Shown: piece by piece, positions 32,233-44,620 of the stretch
How positions within the stretch are numbered: position 1 is the stretch's first letter
How the letters are laid out: each line of letters starts with the position of its first letter
NCBI RefSeq assembly: GCF_000313135.1
Contig: NW_004457518.1
Coordinates: 378,286 to 424,499, forward strand
Reading direction: 5' to 3'
Length of the DNA: 46,214 bases
Source of the DNA: Acanthamoeba castellanii str. Neff
Taxonomy: Eukaryota > Discosea > Longamoebia > Acanthamoebidae
Notes under the pieces: model-generated
Database searches by the model: none
The model's input: only the letters and a program-made list of their open reading frames with translations
What the model was told of the DNA's origin: nothing
Program-made: the position numbers and the translations under genes

Positions 32233-34046
32233 ATGGCCACCCACACCATCAAGCAGCTCTACAAAGTGGGCGAGCTCATATTCGCGTTCCACCACTCCTT
32301 CCTCTACGAGGCCAAGGTGAGGAGTAGAGGCCTCGTTGTTGGCTTGGGCATTCCCTTGACCTGGGCGCACCTCACCGCACTGACTCTCCTACTCGGTGTG
32401 CCGTTGTGTTTGGGGGGGGGGGCAGATACTCGAGACCGAGGTGCGGGCAGAGACCGATAAGAGCACAGGCGTCACCGTGAACAAACCCTACTACAACATC
32501 CATTACCAAGGATGGAAGGACAGGTGCCGCTCTCCTCATCATCCTCATCCTCATCATCACCTTCACCTTCATCTTCACCCCCTTTTTGCCCCCACAACCC
32601 GCTGGGGTCTTCCTCCTTTTTTCTAATCCCCAGCCGCTCGCCCAAGCAAGCAAAAAACCAAAAAGATTGACCTCCGCCCACACCCCTCGCCGGCCTCGAT
32701 GACCGTTTGGCTGGTGCCGATGCTAACGATGACGTGTACCTCGGGCTTGTTCTTCTTCTCTTCCACGGGTACGTGTCACAGGTGGGACGAGTGGGTGGAC
32801 CACTCGCGGATGCTCAAGCACAACCCGTCCAGCGTGCTGATGCGTAACAAGCTGCTGGAAGAGGTGATCAACAACAAGACCGCCGCCAAGAAGGGCAAGT
32901 GTACGGAGACTCACACTCCCCAACGGCGTCGCTCCTCCTCCTGCCTTTGTCTCTCACAACTTTGTTATTAATCTTTTGTGGCACACCCTCCGCAGCCAGG
33001 AGTAAGCGAAAGGCCGCCGAGTTGGTATGCATACCTCCCCCCTTGCTGCCGTGGCCGACGACGTGTCACCGACTACAACTTGGAAGCTAACTTCGATGCT
33101 CTCCGGCATGATGCGCAGCGGCACAAGAATGTGACGCCCATCGACATGCCGGCCAAGCTGCAGAAGAGGCTCGTCCGCGATCAGCGCTTAGTCGCCAGCA
33201 AATGCGTACGCCCAGCCCAAGCACACATGCACACACGCACAGACTTGCTCCTGAACCGCACGCGGTACTCGGTGCTGACCTTCAAGACGAACGTGTGTGT
33301 GTGTGTGTGTGTGGTGTGTTCCCTCGTCACCAGTTGGTCCCGCTGCCGAGGGAGCCCACCGTTGCCCAGATCCTCAGCGGCTACAAGGCGCAGCTCAAGG
33401 AAGGAGAGCAGCAGGAAGGCGAAAGGCGCGTAGATCGCCCATCTACATCGGTTCTCTTCTGGGTGGTGCTCTGCGGCGGAAGTGGCTCATTCCCGGGTAT
33501 GTGTGGGTGGATGGCTACAGGGAGGTCGAGGTGGTCGATGGGATCCAGAAGTACTTTGACGCGGCCCTGGGCAGTTTGTTGCTCTATCGATTCGAGCGGA
33601 TCCAGTACGCCGAGGCCATCAAGTCGTTCGCCGGCAAGCGCATGTCCGAGGTCTACGGCGCCGAGCATCTCCTGCGACTCTTCGGTACCCACCACACCGC
33701 GCTGCTTCGCTACGTCGTCCGGCAGGTCGCCGAGTCTCTGATGCCTCCTCTTCTCTTTCCTGGGCGCGAACAGCCCAACTTCCTGAGCTCGTGGCGGAGG
33801 CGGGCATTGACGAAGAAGGCCGCCTGTACATCAAGGAAAAGGGAGAGGCCATTCTGGAGTACCCCCTCCCCTTTTCACTTCTCCATCTCTTGGTTTCCTT
33901 CCCCTTGAGGGCAGCTGCCTGACGAGGACGCGTGCGGTGGTGGTTGCTCTCCTGTGGCGCACAGCTACATCAAGGAGAACAGGAAAACGATGCTGCTCAA
34001 GGACTACGAGGAATCCTCCCCGGTCTATCGGCGCATGGCCCATTGA
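32233..34046 (+). CDS. MRG15/Eaf3-type chromodomain and MRG-domain protein
   Basis: The ATG at 32233 gives MATHTIKQLYKVGELIFAF. A chromo-barrel follows (FHHSFLYEAKILETEV, YYNIHYQGWKDRWDEWVDHS) with the aromatic residues that in MRG15 hold methylated H3K36. A basic linker with KSRSKRKAAEL leads to the MRG domain: MPAKLQKRLVRDQRLV, LVPLPREPTVAQILSGYKAQ, VEVVDGIQKYFDAALGSLLL, RFERIQYAEAIKSF, EVYGAEHLLRLF, LPELVAEAGIDEEG, YEESSPVYRRMAH, stop at 34044-34046. Family members sit in NuA4 acetyltransferase and Sin3/Rpd3S deacetylase complexes. The acceptors used at 33008-33110 and about 33520 are those that keep phase. The final junction around 33860-33915 (AILE to LPDED) is one base out for every canonical site I tried, so its exact boundaries or the sequence there are uncertain. 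The predicted length is about 330 aa. Confidence 0.87.
33295..33318. repeat. Intronic (GT)n microsatellite
   Basis: A run of about ten GT units lies in the MRG-gene intron that starts with GTACGC after VASKC and ends at the CAG before LVPLPREP. Confidence 0.8.
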
Positions 34047-34336
34047 CAGTCGTCATCATGCCAAGTCCAAGAGCCAAGACAGATAGGCTTTTGAAGGTGT
34101 GCGTGTGTGCACAATACAAGCTTGTGTGGGCTTCAATTGATTGCAGCTTACCGCATGGCACAACCGCCATCCACGGGCCGACGATGAAGCAGCAGGTGGT
34201 CTAGTGTGTGTGTGTGGGTGTGTGTACCACCGTTAAATAAGACATGATGGAGGGCTGGTCGAAGAGGAGAGGGCCGTGCAGACGAAGTAGGAAGAAGAAG
34301 CAGAGAAAGAGGAAACGGAGGAGGAAGAGGGCCGAG

Positions 34337-35473
34337 TTATTGTGTGGGAGGGGCCTGCTGCTGTGGTGGCGGACCCTGCGGCGGGAAGGCGGGAGGGCCG
34401 CCCATGGGCGGGAACCCCTGCGGGGCAAAGCCCTGCGGCGGGAACGGAGGCGGGAAGGCCCGCGGGGGTCCGCCCATGGGCGGGAAGCCCATCGGCATTG
34501 GCATCGACATCGGCGCGCCTCGGCCGAAGCCGCCCGGCGGGAACTGGGGCGCGAACTGGGGCGGCATGTGCTGCGGAGGCATGAAGCCGCCCATGGCGCC
34601 CATACCACCCATGGCGCCCATGCCGGGGAGACCGCCACCGGCCGGCGCCGCGAACATCGTGTTGGGCCTGGTCTGGGTGACGAATCGAGCGGGGTTGTTG
34701 GCGGCCAGGAGGCGCTCGGCGGCGGAGCCGTGGCGCTCGCCGGTCTTGGAGTCCTTCTTGATGGCGTAGGAGACGGTGATGGCGCGGTTGCACAGGTACT
34801 GGTTGTTCATCGACTCGATCGCCGCGTCGGACGATTCGAAGCTGTCGAAGCTCACGAAGCCAAAGCCTCGGCTCTCGCCCGTCTCCGGGTCCCGCATGAT
34901 CTGTGTGCGCACACCACAACTGTGTGAGCCCAAGCAAGCCCAGCGCTGAAGACGATGTAGAGGGATGGGAGGGCGGGGTACCTTGGGGGTTGTGATGATG
35001 ACGCCAAAGGCGGAGAAGGTGTCGTAGAGCAGCTTCTCGTCGACCTCGGCGTCGAGGTTGCCGATGAAGAGGTTGGCACCCACGTCCACGGTCTTGCCGT
35101 CGCGCTTGGCCTTGTTGACGCGCAGCGGCTTGCCGTAGAGCTTGATCATGTTCATGATCTTGATGGCGTACTCGGCGTCCTCCTCGGTGGCGAACTCGAC
35201 GAAGCCATAGCCCTGGTGCAGGTTCGTGAGCTTGTCCTTGGGGATGTACACGTTCACTGCATCCCACCATTTTATCAATTAAATCAGTGAGATGTTTCTA
35301 ATAGGCAGCAAAACGGCATAGAATGAATGAAATCGCGGGGGGAGCGATGATGATGATTTACCAACGGGACCGGACTGCAGCATGAGCTCCCACAGCAGGG
35401 CCTCTGACACCCGCGAATCGAGCTCGCCTACATATACAGTGGCATCCTGATTCCGCTCCTCCCTGGCGTACAT
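34337..35473 (-). CDS. sf3b4: Splicing factor 3b subunit 4 (two RRMs, proline-rich tail)
   Basis: Three exons (35473-35362, 35256-34982, 34900-34337) give 316 aa. RRM1 runs from [20 protein letters not shown] through [19 protein letters not shown] and RRM2 from [20 protein letters not shown] through [18 protein letters not shown], followed by the family hallmark [20 protein letters not shown]. The last 110 residues are a Pro/Gly/Met repeat tail ([13 protein letters not shown]). SF3B4 (SAP49/Hsh49) binds SF3B2 and intron RNA near the branch site within the U2 snRNP. This is the orthologue with high confidence. It converges with the MRG15-type gene across 290 bp. Confidence 0.95.
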
Positions 35474-36149
35474 CGTCTGCTCTTTTGTTCAATCCAGCCA
35501 GCCCGCCACAATCTCTTCTTTTTTCTTTAGCGTCCAGGAAAAAGTAAAGAAAAAGAATTAATAAATAAATTGCATTTGATTTTATTTTTATCTTCATTTT
35601 TATTCTCTCTGTTCGTAGGCGGTGGCAGCTGAACCAGGGTCGTTGATGTGTTTCTTTTCTGCTATTCTTTTCTTTTCTTGGTTGGTTTGGGTATAGAAGA
35701 GGAGATGTGCGCCAGCTTTAGTAGAGAAGCAATCACGTCGTCCCCGAGGGGAGAAAGCAGCTCCGTGGAGATAGCGCTACTATCACTCTTGCATGTCCCA
35801 CCGTTCTCACCCCGCCGTGTACGCAAAGCGTGAAGCCTCCGGGCAGGGGAGGGCAATGGTGGCCCGCTTGGGTGTAAATTCCACCCTTCGCTCTTCCTTC
35901 GTCTCATACCCCGACCTCGGCGCTCACTATTATGGTATCTGCTCTAACCCCGATGCTGAGGAAGACGACCAGAATCAATCCACATTCGCCCAAGAACCAG
36001 AAGAAGAACAGGATAACCAAAGGTGTAGTTGATGCTGTGGTCGGGTTGTGTTATGTGTTGTGTGATGTGTGCAAGGAGTTAAAAGCACAAAAAACGATTT
36101 AATAGTATTATCTCTCTTTTGGTGATGGTTTTGGTTGGCCCCTGGGGCT
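35474..36149. other. Spacer upstream of SF3B4
   Basis: 676 bp between the SF3B4 start and the POL5 stop. The left part (35520-35610) is AT-rich with repeated AATAAA/TTTATT. Overlapping ORFs occur on both strands around 35660-36030 but none resembles a family or has convincing splice partners. No RNA gene seen. Confidence 0.5.
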
Positions 36150-39100
36150 TTAGGCCTGCTTCTTCTTGTTGATCTTGCTCCCGCCCTTCTTCTTGGCGCC
36201 GCCGCCGTTGCTCTTCTTGGCCTTCTTGCCGCCACCGTTGGCCGCCGCGGCGTCCTTTCGCGGCGTCGTGGGCGTGGAGGTTGGCGTGGCGCTGGCGCTG
36301 GTGCTCTCGGTGTCCATGGCGTCCTTGGCGGCCTCGGTGGGTGCGGCGCCACCACCGGCGGCCTCCTGCTGGGCGAGGAGCTGGTACTTGAGCTTCTTCT
36401 GGGCCAGCTTCTCGAAGCGCTTGCGGTCGCGCTCCTCCTGTCGCTTCTTCTTCTCCTCCCGTCGCTGCTTCTTGCGGTCCTGCTTGGAGAGCTGGCTCTT
36501 CTGCAGCTCGTTGGGCAGCGCGAGCGCGAGGGCGTGGTAGAGCTTGGAGGCGTGGCCGCAGATGGCCTGCGACGCGCGCCGCGCCTCGATGAGGGCATCG
36601 AGCACCTCCTGCAGGCTCTTCCGCGCCTGTTCGGGCACGCGCGGCTTCTTGCTCTCCTTCGGGGCGAACAGCTCGGCCTTGACCTTGGCCGGCTCCTGCT
36701 TGGCCTTCTCCAGCAGCACGTCCACCACCTGCTTCAAGCACTGCAGCATCGCCACCACGTAGTCCGGCTTCAACTTCTTCTGGTCCTGTTGAGTTGCATC
36801 GCGTGCCAAGGCCACGGCGACAGTCAGTACGTGGAGACCATGAACATGACAGAGGCGCAGGGCGGTGTGGGGCGGTGCCTTCAAAATTGCGACGAACGCC
36901 TCGCGGATCTGCGGGAGCACGCTCACGACGCCCTCGCCGTTCTCTCCGATGGCCTCCGGCCTCTTGAGGAGGTCCGAGAGGATCACGAAGATGTGCTGCT
37001 TGAGGAACGCCGACCGCGCCAGAGTGACGTAGCTCAGGTAGTCTACACACGCACGAGCGACAACAACAGCGTAAGACGGGGACCCTAAGGTGCTCAATTA
37101 ACCAAGAAAGGGGGGGTAGGTAGCATTTCTGTACCGGGCATGAGCATCCACGACAGCTTGGGGAAGTTCTGGGAGAAGTGGAGGAAGAAGTGGGGCTCGA
37201 TGCGGGTGCTGTTCCGCGTCATAAAGTCCCGCATGGCGATGCGGAGGAGGTACATGGCGCGGTCCACGTCCAAACCGCCCAGCTGTCCAAGAGAGAGAGA
37301 GAGAGAGAGAGAATGACCACAACATGAGAACACTCAAACGCTGCCTTGGCTGTGCACACAACACGCGTAATAATAATAATAAATAAATAATAAATAATGA
37401 AGGTGTAGGGCGAGCGCACCATTTTGTTGGTGGTGTCCTTGGGGAGACTGTTCTTCCTGTATCGTCGGACGATGGTCTTGCGGAGGAGCGTGGCCTCGTC
37501 GAGCTCCTCGTCCTTCTTGCCCTTCTTGCCCCCCGCCTTGGCGGCGGTCTTGGTGTCGCCCCTCTTTCGCTTCTTCTGTCCCTCCTCCTTCTTCTCCGGC
37601 TCGCCTGCGGCGGCCCGCTTCTCCTTCTCCTCGGCCGCCTTCTTGGCCCGCTCCGCCTCCTCTTCCTCGTGCGCGGCCTTGACCCGCTCAAAGAAGCTCG
37701 ACGTCTTGTAGTCGCGCGAGGGCTTGCCGGCCAGCAGGACTGCACACCACCGCCACCACCACCGCGGTCAGCGCCCGCCCGCACGCTTCGAATTTGTGAA
37801 TGGGAAGAGAGGGCAGCACGCACTCTTGACGATGTAGAAGATGCCGCCCGAGAAGAGGTCGGCCGAGAGGCTCTTGGTGTGCATGGCGCGCTCCACGAAG
37901 GTACCGAGCAGGTCGTGCAGGTACTCCGTCTGCGCCACGCCCTTCGGGTAGCTGTTGTGTGCGGCGTGCGTCATCGGTCAGCTGAAGAGTTCTCAGAGGC
38001 GGCAATGTGTGGTGGTGTGGGGGGGGGCAAACGTACTGCTTGCTCTTGAACAGGCGCTTGAGGAAGCCGGCCAGCTTGGTGGAGAGCTCCTGCTGGTGCT
38101 TGCTCTGGGCGGAGTCCCTCACGGCCGCGGCCAGGGGTCCGATCATCTCGGGGATGAGGTGTGAGTCGTGCTGCCTCTTCACGAAGATCTCGAGCAGGTC
38201 CAGCACGCGGCACTTGAAGTGCTTGACGCTCTCGCGCGCGTCCCGCTCGTTGGTCTTCTTCTCCTTCATGTTCTTCAGCACGGCCACGATCTTCTCGTCC
38301 ATCTTGAACATGGCGGCGTCATCGAGCAGTTCTTCCTCTTCCTCCTCCTCCTCCTCCTCACTGTCGCTCGACTTGTGCTTGCTGGTGTCCAGCGATGTGT
38401 CGGCCTTGCTCTCCTCCTCCTCCTCATCGTCGTCGTCATCACTGCTCTCCTCTTCGTCTTCATCATCGCTTTCCTCGTCGTCGTCATCGTCGTCGTGTTC
38501 ATCTTCGTCCTCCTCTACCTCCTCCTCATCGTCTTCGTCTTCGATGCCGAAGAGGGTGGAGTCCCGCTTGCCGGTGACGACCTCGACCAGCGCTTGGCAC
38601 GAGGACGACGTCATCTGCGAGGCGAAGAGGCGGAAGGTGCGGGTCACCAGGTCGCGCAGCTGCGACGAGGCCTTGGTGAGGAAGCTGATGAGGATGTCCA
38701 CCAGCACGGCCATCGGCTCGGGCTCCTCCCCCTGCTCGACCTCCATGGCGTCCTTGCTCTTCCGCTTGTCCTTCGTGCTGCTGCTGCTGCCTTTGGCCGG
38801 GGCCTGGGCGGCGTCGATCCGCTTCCAGCACTCGAGCAGGTCCTCGAGCGCACCGACGAGCTCGTTGTCGTGGATGACGTAGGTGTGGAGGAACAGCAGG
38901 AGGATCGCGAAGCCGCGCGCGCGAGCCGCGTTGGCGTCCTTCTCGATGGCCTCGCCCTTCTTGAGGCGCTGCTGCTCGGACTTGTGGATGGCCTGGGCCA
39001 CGTCGAGGATCTGGACCTGGAGCTGCTTGGCCTCCTTGCTCAGCTGCGGCACGAACCGCAGCGCCGCCGAGGCGCTGAGCTGCGTGTGGAAGTGCGCAAT

Positions 39101-41689
39101 CTTCCACACCCACAGCTCGCCGTCCGCGCATTGACCTGTGTGCGCGCGATTGTGAGCGTAAATACGATGGCAGCGAGTGAGAGAGGGAGGGGCGGTGAGT
39201 CGCGCACCATCGAAGAAGGGGTTGCGGTGGTGGTCCTTGTCCTCCTCTTCTTCATCGGCATCCTGGTCGGCCTTGTCCTCCTGGGCCGCGGCCTTGCGGT
39301 TCTCCCTCTGGCCCAGCGGGGGCAGGGTGGCGACTTCGCCCAGCAGCACCAGGAATCGCTCGCCGCAGAGCGATCGGGTCTTGCCGGAGAGCGGCGGCGA
39401 CGGCACGCGCAGCAGCCCCTCCTCCTTGAGCAGGCCGGCGACGGGGCCGTCGATCTTGTCGACGCTCTGTGGCGCGTAGAAGGCGTGGTAGAAGCAGAAG
39501 CGGAGCAGGGAGAGGAACCACTTCTCGTCCTTGTGCACGCCCCGGGCGCGGGCCATTTCGTTGAGCTTGTTGAGCGCCCACAGGCGCGAGGACTCGGCGC
39601 CGCCGGCCTCCTTCTCCTTGCGCTTCTCGGCCTTTTGCTTGTCGCCGTAGAACATGTCCTTCAGGTATTCGGTGAATGTGTGCACCTCCTTGACATCGAG
39701 CGCCTTCATCAAGTCGGTCGTCGTTCCTGATAATATTACGTTGTGGGCGGGGGCTCATGAGCTCTCTGGCGGTTCTCGCCAACTGACGGCCCATGCCAAA
39801 CACCTGGGTGTCTAAGGGAGACGTACGGGTCTTGGTGAAGAAATCGAATTGCTTGCTGGCCGCAGCGAGCTGCATGAGCACCGCGAGGCTCACCTCGGAG
39901 CCTCTTCGGGCCAGCGGTGCGAGGGCAGTGACCTGTGCATCGGAAAAAAGAAAAGCAAAGCAAAGAAAAGAAAAGAAACCGTGCGTCACAGGTTACTAAC
40001 TCTCTCGTCAAGAGCGAGAAAGAAGACCGGGGTGAGGCGCGTACGGTTTGCTTGGCGACGGCCTGGAGGTGGATGCTGCCGGACGACTCCTTGAGCATGC
40101 GTCGGATGAACGCTCGCGTGAGTACGACGGGGACCTGTTCGGCCGAGGCATGAGCCAGCACCTGCTCCACCAGCTGGTAGGCCAGGTACTGCGTGTTGTG
40201 GGTGGCGGTGAAGAGCTCGCCTGTGGTGGTGGTGGTGCGTTAGTTTCAGTGCCCGCACAATTGATCGCAGTGAATGAGCAACGCACCCTCGACCACTTCG
40301 TTCCAGAACTTGCTCAGCACGTCCTTCTCGGACTTCTCGGAACACAGACGGGGCAGCAGCGTGTCCCAGAGGGAGTGAATCTGAACGAATATTGAAAGCG
40401 TGTGTGAGCGATTCTGTCACACAAACAAAACAACAACAACGACAGCGCAACTCCATGGAGCATAGCACTATACCTTGGGGTGGACATAGACGCTCTGCTT
40501 GCAGATTTGCTTGAGATGCTTGATGTTGTCGACCTGGACGATCCTGCCACCGTTCTTGGAGGACCACTTGCCGTTGTGTTCGCTCACGTTGAGCTGGAAG
40601 AGTTCGTTGAGGTGGATGACGAGGGTGAGGAGCTCCGGCGACCACGAGTTGGCGTCGGCCTTGACGCGCTCCAGGATGACGGGCAAAATGTGCTCCTCGA
40701 AAAACTTCTTCTCAATCTGCCGTTGGTGCGGGCACGAGCTTGCACGGTGAGACTCTCACGAGCGAACGGCTTCAAGTGGGTCCAGAGAAGAAGAAGAAGA
40801 AAGAGAGAAAGAGGCGGAGGAGTCAGCGCACCTGAGAGAGGAACGTGATGATGGCCTGGTGGGCAATCTCGGCAAGGAACGACTTCTTGTCAGCGAGTTG
40901 GAGGAGGCGCTGCACGACGTCGGCCGCCGCGTCCGACTCGACGGCCGTCTTGGATCCCTTGGTGGCGGGTGTCGCAGCAGCAGCAGCGCGAGAACCGGGC
41001 TGCACGAGCCTGCCGGAGCGGATGATGGCCAGGAGTCCGAAGACCTGTCCGAACAAAACATCCCTCTCCTCCTACCGGGCGCCAACGAAAAGAAAGAGGC
41101 GATGAGAGGGAGCCCACGACGCAGCGAGAAGAGGAGGGGGGTGAAGCTATTGTGTGCTGGTGGCGAAAAAGAAAGATGGACGACGTACGGGGCCGGTAGC
41201 GGAACCCGGCACGGTGAGGTTGTCCTTGATGAGTGTGAGGACTTCCCGGACCGACACGACGGCGAATGTGTGGAGCACCTGTCAACCCACAGCCCATCTC
41301 AAAGATCAGCTTCCAAAACGATGCGGGCAGATTTTATGGATCGGGGTTGGAGATTAAATCTTCTCTCGCAAATTGCGACTAATTGAAGGAGATGAAAGGA
41401 GGGGATGCAGGGGTGGCTTTTCATAGGAGAGAGAAATGAAGACAGCGAGTCGAAGGTGTACCTCCGTGAGGCCAAGTGCGAAGCCCTGGCGCGCACCATC
41501 GCGGTAGGAGCTGAGGCCCCGCACCAATCGCTTCAGGGCGTAATTGAGGTCCTCAGAGGGCGTCTGCTGGCCCTGCTGCTTGGCCTGTAGGGCCTTTATG
41601 AGCTGCGTGGTGGTCTTCACGCGCGTCGCCACATCCAGGTCGCCCAGCGAGCCGAACAGTTCCAGAATACCGCTATCTCTCTTCGTCAT
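36150..41689 (-). CDS. POL5 / MYBBP1A family (DNA polymerase phi type)
   Basis: Fourteen exons, all in phase, give 1407 aa (ATG 41689, stop 36150). Exon 1 starts MTKRDSGILELFGSLGDLD and contains LKRLVRGLSSYRDGARQGF, the typical N-terminal signature of yeast Pol5 and MYBBP1A. A long ARM/HEAT-like helical body follows, then a strongly acidic stretch (about residues 680-760, DDDDDEESDDEDEEESSDDD). After it come MFKMDEKIVAVLKNMKEKK and VKHFKCRVLDLLEIFVKRQH, which are conserved in the family. The C terminus is lysine-rich (RKKQRREEKKKRQEERDRKR, KKKGGSKINKKKQA). The name 'polymerase phi' is historical: the proteins lack a working polymerase site and act in the nucleolus in rRNA synthesis and 60S maturation. 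I see no polymerase catalytic motif here. Confidence 0.92.
37289..37314. repeat. Intronic (GA)n microsatellite
   Basis: About twelve GA units lie directly upstream of the acceptor of POL5 exon 12. In the transcript they form a CT-rich polypyrimidine tract (CTCTCT) just before TTGGACAG, so this repeat may also serve splicing. Confidence 0.8.
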
Positions 41690-41944
41690 TTTACTTCAAT
41701 TCTCTTCTCCGTATTCTACTTCCGGTGTTTGAGATACTGTGATATTGCCCTCTTAGGATCAAGAATGGCAGAGCAGCAAGATGAGGGTCGAGATGGGCCT
41801 GGCCCGAGCAATCGATCCGGAATCAATCAAAGAGAGGCAAAGGGAAAGAACGGAGAAAACGGACTTGGCCTTGCCCGACGCGCCACCGAACAAAGAAAGG
41901 AAATAGAAGAGAAATTCATTTTGTGGCCGCTGCAGCTTGACAGC

Positions 41945-44620
41945 TCACTTGCCACGACTCGACGACTTCTTCGTCTTCAGGATCCTGGCGGCTGCGCGGC
42001 TGCCGGCCGACTGCGCGACAGTCCGCTTGGCGGTTCTCCTGGCCTTCTTGGCTGGCTGCTTTTCTTCCTCTTCTCCCTCTTCTTCCTCGTCCTCGTCCTC
42101 GTCCTCTTCCGCTTCGTTGGTCTCTTCCTCCTTTTCCTTCTCCTTCTTTCCCTCCTTATCTTTCCTCTTTCGAGACACGGCAGAGGCCTCGGTCTTCTTC
42201 TGCATATCGACGAACATCAATGGGGGGTCAATGTCATGTCCGGAAAGCTCTCAACGCGTTGGTTTAGGGTCCGTACCGTGCCGGTGGGCTCCGACATGAA
42301 CTTGGCCATCTTCCGCACGTAGGCATCGACGTCGAACTTGCGCTTGCACCCCGCGTAGTTCATATACCGCACCTGCGTTGGTGGCGAGGGCAGCGCCGTG
42401 AGCTCAACAACCAAAAGAAAAGCTGGAGAGGGTCTTGGCGTGTTCACACCTTGCCGAACACTGGCCTTTCCTTCCACCCCTGGTCGTGCACGCCGCCAAT
42501 GGCCCAGGCACAGCCCACATACCCGTTGGGATCGCGCCCGTCTGCAATGTGTCCGTTGTTGGCATCAATGATCGCTTGGCCGCTAGCATGGTCAGCAAGA
42601 GGATGCAGGCGCACCGATTTCGTAGTGGTCGTTGAGCTTCACCGCAAACTGCATCGCCTGCTGCGGGCTCTCGGTCCATTCGAGAATCTTCTTTGCCCAG
42701 TACATCCGCATGAAGCCGTGCATCTTGCCCAAGTGGACCATCTGCTCTCGCCACACGCGACCGATGAATCAGCCAATGGCCTGGCACCTACAACGGCCAG
42801 AGCGCGTGGCGGCATAGTTGCATACCTCCATCTGTGCGGCATTCCACAGCTCGTCGTGAGTCTTGCCGCGCTCGAGCTCCTCATACGTGTAGAGCGACGA
42901 CCTGCGCAACGAAGAGTGTCAACAGCGTGTCAAGCGCATGCGAGAGCGATGTGAAGTTGCGCACCTCTTGTCCGCGGCGTGTTCTTCCAGGCTCTTTCTC
43001 GCCCAATCGGGGAATCCCTCGAACTGGTCGTAGTGCTGGTTGTAGTAGCAGAAGTTGTCGGCCAGCTCACGGCGCACGATAAGCTCCTCGAAGTAGGCCT
43101 CGTAGCTCTCCTTGGCCTTGGCTTTGTGCTATGAGTATGAGACGCGAATGTCGAGGAGAGGTAAGTTCCTTTAGAAGGACGACCGCAGGAATTCATCCAG
43201 TCCGAGCGCACCTTCATGGCCTCCAGTATGATCCGCTGAGCGCTTAGCTGTCCGTAGTGCAGGTAGGCACTGAGATTCGACTGTGGTGTGGTTTGATGCA
43301 TGTCAGTTCACTACACTCCAGCATTGAGCGTGCGCGTTGCTCCTACCTGGCCGTCCTCCACAGGGGTGTTCCTCTTGCTGTTGTAGTCTTTGAGTTTCTT
43401 GGTGAGGAAGAGATCGAGCATCCTGCGCCCCTCCTTCTCCTACGTTGCGAGTAAGCCGTTAGTTGGGTCAATAATCGCGAATACATCCGAGGCAAGCTTG
43501 CCGCGTACCCCAGGCTTGAGCCAATCCAGCTCGGGAACGCTGTCATCGACGTGTTCTCGGACGTAGGACCACACCGAGTCCCAGTTCACCTCGGGAATGG
43601 CGGGCGACCATTTGTTGCCACCGTTTCTCTTGCTGTGATCGCGCAGCGCGGGGAACTCGTGCAGGTATTCTACACACAGGCAGAACGCAGTACGTCAGAG
43701 CTAGCCCGCGGCCAATACACAATGCATTCCATCATGACAACGTACTGGGTACTTGTTTGTGGATCTTGGGCCTGATGGTGCGGGCAGCGTACTCCTGCTT
43801 GGGCGACACCTCCCAGAGGGGCACCAAGTTGTGGGCATCCACTTAAAAGTGAAGGTACGACGAAGAGTTCGTGAGTGGCCGATGGCTTGGACTGGCGGAG
43901 AGAGGGAAGTACCCTCATAGACAAAGGCGTTGGTGGCTTCCGCCACCTCCTCGCGCCACTTACGGCCGATGCGGAGCGGCGAGAAGTCGCAAACGAGATG
44001 GGAGGCCCCGTAGGTCTTGAGCGCCTTGGGGAGCTCGTCTTGTGGGAGGCCCTTGAGCAGCAGCATGGGGATGCCGCGCGAGTTGAGAGTCTTCTCCACC
44101 TCCGTAAGGCCCCGCACCATGAACCCAAAGTGCCTGCACGTGTGGCCTGCGGTTAGCCCCCCCCCAACGCAAAGCAGAGACTGAGGTGGTGAGGGCAGAT
44201 ACCGGATGCTGGCACCCTTGAACGAAGGCAGCAGACAGAACGCCACAGCTAGTGGGACACCCGACTTGACCGCCAGTTCTGCGTGTGGGTCACCAGACCA
44301 ACATGCATGAGTGGTGAAGGGCGCTTGCCGAGTAGCGGGGGGGGGCAGTTACGTTGTGCGTAGAGGAGAGCCCAGTTGTCATTGGCACGCTGGTCGCGGC
44401 TCATCCAGTAGACCACTCCAGTGGCCTTCCTGCCTTCCTTGCCTTTGGGTTCGTGCAACACCCGCACGCGCTCCTTGGCCACCTTTGCTCTTCCCTGTTC
44501 CTCTTCTTGCTCTACCTCGAAGTCTTCATCTCTTGATTCTGCTGGTAGATTTGATGGAGGATTGTCCACCATCCAAAGTGAGGCAGGGAGGCAGGTACCT
44601 GAAGCGGAAGGTGCGTCCAT
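41945..44620 (-). CDS. phr: Class II CPD photolyase with charged C-terminal tail
   Basis: Thirteen exons, all in phase, give 597 aa (ATG 44620, stop 41945). The N-terminal antenna domain carries [20 protein letters not shown], typical of class II enzymes, and [20 protein letters not shown]. The FAD/DNA domain contains [76 protein letters not shown] and [20 protein letters not shown]. The enzyme uses FADH- and blue light to split cyclobutane pyrimidine dimers. An 85-residue tail encoded by the last exon is rich in Lys/Glu ([12 protein letters not shown]), probably a nuclear targeting or DNA-contact extension. In exon 1 a 57-base GT...CAG segment right after MDAPSAS is a multiple of three and could be an optional intron (578 aa if removed). 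Confidence 0.94.

Noticed and set aside
35648..36032. Overlapping ORFs on both strands upstream of SF3B4 as new genes
   Set aside because: No family resemblance, no convincing splice partners, and neither strand is better than the other.
38168..39730. Long plus-strand ORF (520 codons) opposite POL5
   Set aside because: It is the antisense shadow of POL5 exons 8-9. Its leucine-, valine- and glycine-rich product mirrors Glu/Lys/Asp codons on the real strand and has no family resemblance.
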